This document shows positions 59,122 to 64,000 of a DNA stretch of 64,000 nt, piece by piece. The DNA lies in NCBI GenBank assembly GCA_963665215.2, contig CAXXWW010000017.1, positions 186,001-250,000 of the forward strand, given 5' to 3'. The DNA comes from G963665215 sp963665215. Its GTDB lineage: Bacteria > Chloroflexota > Dehalococcoidia > Lucifugimonadales > CAUZJF01. The translations under genes were made by a program, and so were the position numbers. Under the pieces are notes generated by a model. It did no database searches. It was given only the letters and a program-made list of their open reading frames with translations, and was not told the origin of the DNA. The stretch's first letter is position 1; every line of letters starts with the position of its first letter.

Positions 59122-60219
59122 CTAGACCCGCCCGGCGATGACGTCCCCCATCCCGGCCGTCGAGACGACCTCCTCCCCATCCCCGGCGATGTCGGCCGTG
59201 CGGTAGCCCTCCGCCAGCACGCCCTCGACGGACCGCTCCACCGCAGCCGCCTCCTCCTCCAGCCCCAGCGAGTGCCGCAACATCATGGCCACGCTCAGGA
59301 TGGTACCGATGGGGTTGGCGATTCCCCGGCCGGCGATGTCGGGAGCGCTACCGTGTACCGGCTCGTACAGGGCAACCGCCCGTTTCCGGCCGCTGCCCGC
59401 GGTCGGAAGCCCCCGCAGGCTGGCCGAGGGCAGCATCCCCAGCGAGCCCGTTAGAACCGCCGCCTCGTCCGAGATGATGTCGCCGAAGGTGTTCTCCGAC
59501 ACGATGACGTCGTAGTGGGCGGGGTTTTTGATAAGCTGCACGGCTAGGTTGTCGACGTAGATGTGCTCGAGCTCCACGTCCGGGTAGTCGCCGGACACCT
59601 CTATGGCGATCTCCCGCCACAGCCTTGACGACTCCAACACGTTGAACTTGTCCGCAGACGTGAGGCGCCTGCGGCGCCCCCGGGCCAACTCGAAGCCCAC
59701 CCTGACAATGCGCTCGATCTCCTTCTCGGTGTAGCGAAGGGTGTCCACGCCGCGGCGGCCTCGCGCCGTCCGCCACCGCCGCTTGGGCCGGGAGAAGTAC
59801 AGCCCCCCGGTGAGCTCCCGCACGATCATCAGGTCGACGCCTTTCAGTAGGTGCGCCTTGACCGGGCTTGAGTTGATGATGGCCTGATACACCTTGACCG
59901 GCCTCAGGTTGGCGAAAAGCCCCAGGCCCTTGCGAATGGCAAGGATGCCGTCCTCGGGCCTGCTGGTCGCGTCGAGCCTGTCCCACTTTGGCCCGCCCAC
60001 TGCGCCGAACAGGATGGCGTCGGCGTCCCGGCACATGGCCGCCGTCTCCTCGGGCAGGGGGGTGCCGAACTCGTCTATGGCGTTGCCGCCTATTCTCCCG
60101 AAGCGAAGGTCGAACGCGTGGCCCGACCGCGACCCCACCGCGTCCATCACCTTCACCGCCTCCCCGATCACCTCGGGGCCGACGCCGTCTCCCGGCAGCA
60201 CCGTGATAGAGAACTCCAT
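59122..60219 (-). CDS. leuB: 3-isopropylmalate dehydrogenase
   Basis: 365 residues from ATG 60219, with AAGGAG 6 nt upstream; the open frame beyond to 60489 is not leuB-like. Signatures are ITVLPGDGVGPEVIGEAVKV, AVGGPKWD, LGLFANLRPVKVY, VRELTGGLYFSRPKRR, the Mg/NAD region VSENTFGDIISDEAAVLTGS and YEPVHGSAPDIAGRGIANPI. It oxidises and decarboxylates 3-isopropylmalate in leucine synthesis. No other leu gene is in the window. A basic insert (RRWRTARGRRGVD) stands near residue 150, where family members vary. Confidence 0.93.
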   Translation of the reverse strand: MEFSITVLPGDGVGPEVIGEAVKVMDAVGSRSGHAFDLRFGRIGGNAIDEFGTPLPEETAAMCRDADAILFGAVGGPKWDRLDATSRPEDGILAIRKGLGLFANLRPVKVYQAIINSSPVKAHLLKGVDLMIVRELTGGLYFSRPKRRWRTARGRRGVDTLRYTEKEIERIVRVGFELARGRRRRLTSADKFNVLESSRLWREIAIEVSGDYPDVELEHIYVDNLAVQLIKNPAHYDVIVSENTFGDIISDEAAVLTGSLGMLPSASLRGLPTAGSGRKRAVALYEPVHGSAPDIAGRGIANPIGTILSVAMMLRHSLGLEEEAAAVERSVEGVLAEGYRTADIAGDGEEVVSTAGMGDVIAGRV

Positions 60220-60504
60220 GAGCAGCTCCTTGACATGTCCGGCTGGCCTGTCATCCAGTCCTGGAGTATTATATGCCAATCTGGACGGGCTCACGCCCCC
60301 CTGGCGTGGCCGACAAGCGGGACTCGAGCACTGGGGCTCTGACCGCCTTCCGGCGCAGCCGGGGCCGGTCCCCAGCACGCCTGAGGGCTCATGCGCGGCC
60401 CTAATGTGAGTTCGTGCCGCGTGACGGGCCTCACCGCCGGAGCGCCGGCGAGGCCGCACAAGACCTTCCAGATTGGGTGGCAGACCCACCGAAAGGACTC
60501 TGGG

Positions 60505-61677
60505 ATGGCGGTCACAACTGATGCCGTCGTGATCGGCGGCGGCGTGATGGGCACCAGCATACTGTACAACCTGGTCTCGCGCGGGGTGAAGTCCCCCGTC
60601 CTGCTGGAGCGGGACACGCTCGGCTCAGGCTCCACCGGCCGGTCGTCGGGCCTGGTGCGAATGCACTACTCCACTCTGGTGAACGCGCAACTGGCGTGGG
60701 AGAGTTACCAGATCTTCAAGAATTTCCAGGAGGCCGTCGGGGGAGGCAACGTAGCTTTCGTCAAGACGGGGTTCATGGTCTTCGTGCCCCAGGAGTCGGT
60801 AGAGGGACTGGAGCACAACATCGCCATCGGTCAGTCGGTGGGCATCGAGACCCGCATTATCTCGAGAGAGGAGGCGCACGAGCTGGCGCCTGCGTTCCAC
60901 CTACAGGAGGGCGAGGCCTTCGCCTGGGAGCCGGAATCCGGCCACGCCGACCCCTCCGGCACGGCCCTGGCCTACTCGACCCGCGCCCGCGAGATGGGGG
61001 CCCAGGTAGTCCTGGAGTCGCCGGCGCTGGACGTGGAGATACGCGGCGGCCGGGTGGCTGCCGTCACCACTGCGGAAGAGCGTTACGAAACACCCATCGC
61101 CGTGGTGGCCACCGGCCCGTGGTCTTCCAGGTTCCTGGCCGGGCTGGGCATCGACTTGCCGCTGGAGGCGACGCGCCACGAGGTCTTCATGATCCGCCGG
61201 CCCATGGACAAGCTGAAGTCCCATCCCGGCGGCGCGGACATGGCCAATCTCACCTACTTTCGACCGGAGGGCTCGGACCTGACCCTGGTGGGAAACGGGA
61301 ATGTGGAGGAGGAGGTCGACCCCGACACCTACAATCCGCGCCCCAGCATGGACCACCTGGAGGACGTCTGGATGCGGCTGGCCCGGCGGCTCCCCGACAT
61401 CGCCGACGGCGAGTACTTCACCGGCTACGCGGGACTCTACACCACGACTCCCGACCTGCACCCGGTGATAGACAAGGTGGCCGGCGTCGAGGGGCTGTAC
61501 ATCTGCACGGGGTTCAGCGGCCACGGCTTCAAACTGTCGCCGGCGGTGGGCATCTGCATGGCCGAGTTGGTCCTGGACGGGGCGGCCCGCACCGTCGACA
61601 TCTCAGCGCTGCGGATCAGCCGCTTCGCCGAGGGCGACCTGAACACCATCACCTACAAGTTCAGGGTGATCGCGTAG
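60505..61677 (+). CDS. FAD-dependent oxidoreductase (DAO / sarcosine oxidase beta-like)
   Basis: 390 residues from ATG 60505, after GAAAGGACTCTGGG; the frame opens earlier at 60391. The N-terminal motif DAVVIGGGVMGTSILYNLVS binds FAD. GSGSTGRSSGLVRMHYST and the C-terminal AGLYTTTPDLHPVIDK with GVEGLYICTGFSGHGFKLSP are typical of DadA/SoxB-like amine oxidoreductases. It oxidises an N-methyl or amino group of an amino acid; the substrate is not determined. It may work with the related GcvT-fused enzyme at 55341, though it is not in the same operon. Confidence 0.9.
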   Translation: MAVTTDAVVIGGGVMGTSILYNLVSRGVKSPVLLERDTLGSGSTGRSSGLVRMHYSTLVNAQLAWESYQIFKNFQEAVGGGNVAFVKTGFMVFVPQESVEGLEHNIAIGQSVGIETRIISREEAHELAPAFHLQEGEAFAWEPESGHADPSGTALAYSTRAREMGAQVVLESPALDVEIRGGRVAAVTTAEERYETPIAVVATGPWSSRFLAGLGIDLPLEATRHEVFMIRRPMDKLKSHPGGADMANLTYFRPEGSDLTLVGNGNVEEEVDPDTYNPRPSMDHLEDVWMRLARRLPDIADGEYFTGYAGLYTTTPDLHPVIDKVAGVEGLYICTGFSGHGFKLSPAVGICMAELVLDGAARTVDISALRISRFAEGDLNTITYKFRVIA

Positions 61678-61739
61678 TGGGGCGGCACCTGCTGGGCCTT
61701 CTCAAGACCGGAATGTCGTAATATCCGCCTGGATATGAG

Positions 61740-61768
61740 TTGACAGGACAGTACATTCGTTCTATATT
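61740..61768 (+). promoter_or_regulatory. Strong sigma70-type promoter for the DUF5131-TcmP pair
   Basis: -35 TTGACA (61740-61745), 17-bp spacer, -10 TATATT (61763-61768), followed by an AT-rich start region. It is about 40 nt upstream of ATG 61807. Confidence 0.8.
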
Positions 61769-61806
61769 CTTTTTGAGCAAGCTGATCTGGAACGGGAGCG
61801 CCTGAC

Positions 61807-62586
61807 ATGGCAGACAAAAGTGCTATTGAGTGGACGGACTCCACATGGAACCCGGTTACCGGCTGCACGAAAATCAGCCCCGGTTGCGCTCATTGCTATG
61901 CCGAGACCATCACCCTGAGATTCAAAAGGGGAGGCCCCTTCCTCCCCGGCAAGACCACCATAAGGCTGCACCCTGATAGGCTGAACGATCCCGGCAAGTG
62001 GCGCTCTCCCCGCATGGTGTTCGTCAACAGCATGAGCGACCTCTTTCACGAAGAAATCCCGTTTGAGTTCGTCCACGACGTGTTCCTGAGCATGCAAGAA
62101 CATTCCAGCCACACCTACCAGATTCTCACGAAGCGTCCAGGGAGAATGCTGGATTATGTCAGGTGGACTGGTGATGCGACGTGGCCGGATCACGTGTGGG
62201 CGGGAACGTCGGTTGAAAACCAGTACTGGGCCGATCGCCGAATCCCGGTCCTCACGCAGGTTCCCGCTGCCGTCCGATTCCTGTCCGTAGAGCCCCTCCT
62301 CAAATCGGTGGACCTGAAACGGTTTCTGGGAGACATTCAGTGGGTAATAGTGGGGGGCGAAAGCGGGCACAAGGCCCGCCCAATGAAACCAGAATGGGCT
62401 CGCCACGTTCGGGACGACTGTGCCGAAGCGGACGTGCCTTTCTTCTTCAAGCAGTGGGGCGGAAGGACGAGCAAGGCGGGCGGGCGCAAACTCGATGGTC
62501 GGGCTTGGGACGGGATGCCATACGACGAGACTACACCATCGAGCCAGCGAATGAAGGAGACCGCCGTTGCCGGGGCAGCAGACTAA
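61807..62586 (+). CDS. DUF5131 / phage Gp37-Gp68 family three-Cys-motif protein
   Basis: 259 residues. It begins SAIEWTDSTWNPVTGCTKIS-PGCAHCYAE, the family hallmark with its three-Cys cluster (C-x6-C-x2-C), which resembles a radical-SAM cluster site. Other conserved phrases are VFVNSMSDLFHEEIPFEFVH, FQILTKRP-type YQILTKRPGRML, VWAGTSVENQYWADRRIPVL, and the end PFFFKQWGGRTSKAGGRKLD. The family is found in phages and accessory islands beside TcmP, the next gene, which overlaps by 20 bp. Biochemical role unknown. GC content is lower than in flanking core genes, consistent with transfer. Confidence 0.92.
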   Translation: MADKSAIEWTDSTWNPVTGCTKISPGCAHCYAETITLRFKRGGPFLPGKTTIRLHPDRLNDPGKWRSPRMVFVNSMSDLFHEEIPFEFVHDVFLSMQEHSSHTYQILTKRPGRMLDYVRWTGDATWPDHVWAGTSVENQYWADRRIPVLTQVPAAVRFLSVEPLLKSVDLKRFLGDIQWVIVGGESGHKARPMKPEWARHVRDDCAEADVPFFFKQWGGRTSKAGGRKLDGRAWDGMPYDETTPSSQRMKETAVAGAAD

Positions 62587-63385
62587 GAAAGGACGAGATG
62601 GTCTTCCGGTTCTCGTTCAAGGAGCGTGGAGCCGGGACAAGCTTTATTTCGTCGAATACTTCGAGGCCCTGTTCAACGGCGGAATGAAAAACTTGTGGCC
62701 GACCCGCGCGTACGTCGACCTGTTTTCGGGGCCCGGAATGTGCATAGATCGGGATACTGGTGAGGAGTTTGAGGGTTCGCCATTGCTGGCCCTAGGCTGC
62801 TCAACTCCATTCACGCATCACTATTTCAACGATATAGATACTGAACTTATTGGTGCTCTTGAGCAGCGGCAGCAGCGTCTATTCCCTCAAGCGAAGGTTA
62901 CCTACAGCAATCTGGACTGCAACCTGGCAGCGACCTCGATCGCAGCACAGCTGCCGAAAGGGGCGCTAACACTCGCGTTTATAGACCCTTGGGCTTACGA
63001 GGTCACCTTCGACGCTCTCGCTTCTTTGCTTCAAGGGCCGCACATCGACGTGATTGTAACTTTTCACTCCACAGCCATCAAGAGGAACGTGCACCAGGAG
63101 GTCGCCGCTGTTGACAAGTTCTTGGATGGTACAGCCTGGAGAGAACGTTACTGGGCCGCACAAGGCGATCTTTCAACTCCGCCCAGGGTTGTCCTAATAG
63201 ACACTCTCCGAGCGCGTCTGAGAGAGCGATTGGATTACAAATTCTTCGGCGATCCAGAAGTGATTAGGAGTACCAATGGTGCGCCGATGTATTACATGAT
63301 ATTCGCGTCACACCATCCACGGGGGCGGGATTTCTGGAGGAAGTCGTCAACCCGGACTCGAAGCGGCCAACGGACCATGTTCTGA
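62567..63385 (+). CDS. tcmP: Three-Cys-motif partner protein TcmP
   Basis: 272 residues from 62567. It shows TRAYVDLFSGPGMCIDRDTG, EGSPLLALGC, a Rossmann-like core TLAFIDPWAYEVTFDALASL, and the family-typical C-terminal GRDFWRK...SGQRTMF. It overlaps the DUF5131 gene, the pairing for which TcmP is named. The LFSGPG phrase resembles a methyltransferase nucleotide site, so TcmP may be a methyltransferase-like enzyme (inference). It ends only 12 bp before a fragment of hicA. Confidence 0.9.
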   Translation: MPGQQTKKGRDGLPVLVQGAWSRDKLYFVEYFEALFNGGMKNLWPTRAYVDLFSGPGMCIDRDTGEEFEGSPLLALGCSTPFTHHYFNDIDTELIGALEQRQQRLFPQAKVTYSNLDCNLAATSIAAQLPKGALTLAFIDPWAYEVTFDALASLLQGPHIDVIVTFHSTAIKRNVHQEVAAVDKFLDGTAWRERYWAAQGDLSTPPRVVLIDTLRARLRERLDYKFFGDPEVIRSTNGAPMYYMIFASHHPRGRDFWRKSSTRTRSGQRTMF

Positions 63386-63397
63386 CATCCTCTGATA

Positions 63398-63451
63398 GAA
63401 GGCACGCTGAAAAGCATCTTGAAGCAAGCGCAAATCAAGGAGAACAGATAG
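63398..63451 (+). pseudogene. hicA: hicA toxin remnant (C-terminal 17 codons)
   Basis: Codons read EGTLKSILKQAQIKENR then TAG. HicA toxins end with a phrase like GTLNSILKQAGLK. The stop lies 2 bp before the hicB ATG, the normal hicAB spacing. Everything upstream of the fragment is TcmP sequence, so the toxin's N-terminal part, including its catalytic His, is gone. Confidence 0.7.
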
Positions 63452-63453
63452 GC

Positions 63454-63666
63454 ATGCGCCGATTCCTCGCCATAACAGAGAGGGCCTGCGGCAATCACTC
63501 CGCTTACTCCCCCGACCTACCGGGATGTGTGGCTACGGGCGAGACCCGAGAGGAAGCGGAGCAGAATATGCGCGAAGCTGTCGCGTTGCACCTACAGGAG
63601 TTGGTCGAGAACAAGCTTCCCATCACGGACCCCCACTCGTTCGCCTCGTTCACTGCGGTGCCGTAG
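63454..63666 (+). CDS. hicB: HicB-family antitoxin
   Basis: 70 residues: the N-terminal RRFLAITERACGNHSAYSPD with LPGCVATGETREEAEQNMRE, then AVALHLQELVENKLPI, is the degenerate RNase-H-like HicB fold (UPF0150). There is no C-terminal DNA-binding domain, as in short HicB proteins. It normally neutralises the HicA mRNA interferase, but here only a remnant of hicA is left. It is an orphan antitoxin. Confidence 0.9.
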   Translation: MRRFLAITERACGNHSAYSPDLPGCVATGETREEAEQNMREAVALHLQELVENKLPITDPHSFASFTAVP

Positions 63667-63682
63667 GCGGGGGCCACCCCAC

Positions 63683-64000
63683 CTACGACGCCACTATATT
63701 CACCAGCTTGCCGGGGACGTAGATGACCCTGGCAACGGCCTTGCCCGAGATGTGCTGCTGCGCACCGGCGCTCTCCAGGGCCACATTCCTGGCCTCTTCC
63801 TCGGTTATTGACACGGGCACCTCGATCCGGTCCCGCAGGCGGCCGTTTACCTGCACGACCAATGTGAACACCTCGTCGGCGGCGAGGGCCGGGTCCCACT
63901 GGGGCAGCGTCTGGTCATGGATGCTGAAGGCATGGCCGGTGCGCTCCCACAGCTCCTCGGAGATGTGGGGCGCCATGGGCGCCAACAGCAGCAGCATCTT
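63683..64000 (-). CDS. leuS: Leucyl-tRNA synthetase, C-terminal part (continues past window)
   Basis: The frame is open to the right edge. It reads LLLLAPMAPHISEELWERTG, the end of the anticodon-binding domain, then VFTLVVQVNGRLRDRIEVPV and ending VIYVPGKLVNIVAS, the typical LeuRS C-terminus. Catalytic parts lie outside the window. The apparent ATG at 63997 is internal. Convergent with hicB. Confidence 0.92.
   Translation of the reverse strand, partial: KMLLLLAPMAPHISEELWERTGHAFSIHDQTLPQWDPALAADEVFTLVVQVNGRLRDRIEVPVSITEEEARNVALESAGAQQHISGKAVARVIYVPGKLVNIVAS

Noticed and set aside
63383..63451. TGA ending tcmP as a Sec codon, since the frame stays open to 63451
   Set aside because: GQRTMF is the normal TcmP C-terminus and the following codons match HicA, not TcmP.

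Overview
The window is high-GC bacterial chromosome. It is consistent with a member of Chloroflexota, most likely the Dehalococcoidia / SAR202 side. That placement is an inference from gene content: a divergent enolase-superfamily enzyme, LarA-like racemase, phytanoyl-CoA-dioxygenase-type oxygenase, FAD/GcvT demethylase, threonine aldolase, and many short palindromic 'CTTCGACAAGCTCAGG'-type repeats. No rRNA marker is present to prove it.

Layout. 1-14 kb is an insertion-sequence-rich accessory region. Three copies of one IS256-family element (one cut by the window edge, one intact, one frameshifted) and one IS481-like element sit here. The intact IS256 copy splits an HD-GYP/LuxR regulator with a clean 8-bp target duplication, and the IS481-like element splits radC. 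Between them are two cupins, a ketopantoate-reductase-like enzyme, an enolase-superfamily enzyme, an M20 peptidase and a LarA-like racemase. 15.5-21.2 kb is the conserved tRNA-Thr/tRNA-Tyr/tRNA-Thr - tuf - rpmG - secE - nusG - rplK - rplA - rplJ - rplL cluster on the minus strand. Its L10 carries an unusual repeated C-terminal extension. 21.5-22.9 kb encodes agmatinase and S-adenosylmethionine decarboxylase (polyamines), followed by an IS1380-family transposase. 25-30.5 kb is a minus-strand run coaE - MoxR/NorQ-type ATPase - Nudix hydrolase - large VWA protein. 30.6-35.8 kb is selA, an alpha/beta hydrolase, rarA and a TIR-beta-helix gene. 35.8-49.2 kb holds two MFS transporters, threonine aldolase, a disrupted fumarase, a CCA-adding-type nucleotidyltransferase, an HpcH aldolase, a Nudix hydrolase, OsmC, a TPR lipoprotein and a dipeptidase. 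49.7-64 kb holds selD, a broken lamin-tail lipoprotein, argS, several oxidoreductases, leuB, a DUF5131-TcmP pair inserted at a broken hicAB locus, and the 3' end of leuS.

The strongest theme is selenocysteine. selA and selD are both present. selD itself has an in-frame UGA at its active-site position, followed by a 9-bp hairpin. An OsmC-family gene has UGA exactly at its catalytic cysteine, with a 6-bp hairpin in the right place. Most unusually, a TIR-domain gene has an in-frame UGA exactly where the family has its conserved cysteine, again with a possible hairpin. The first two are convincing selenoproteins. The TIR case is either a new selenoprotein class or a nonsense mutation. selB and tRNA-Sec were not found in the window.
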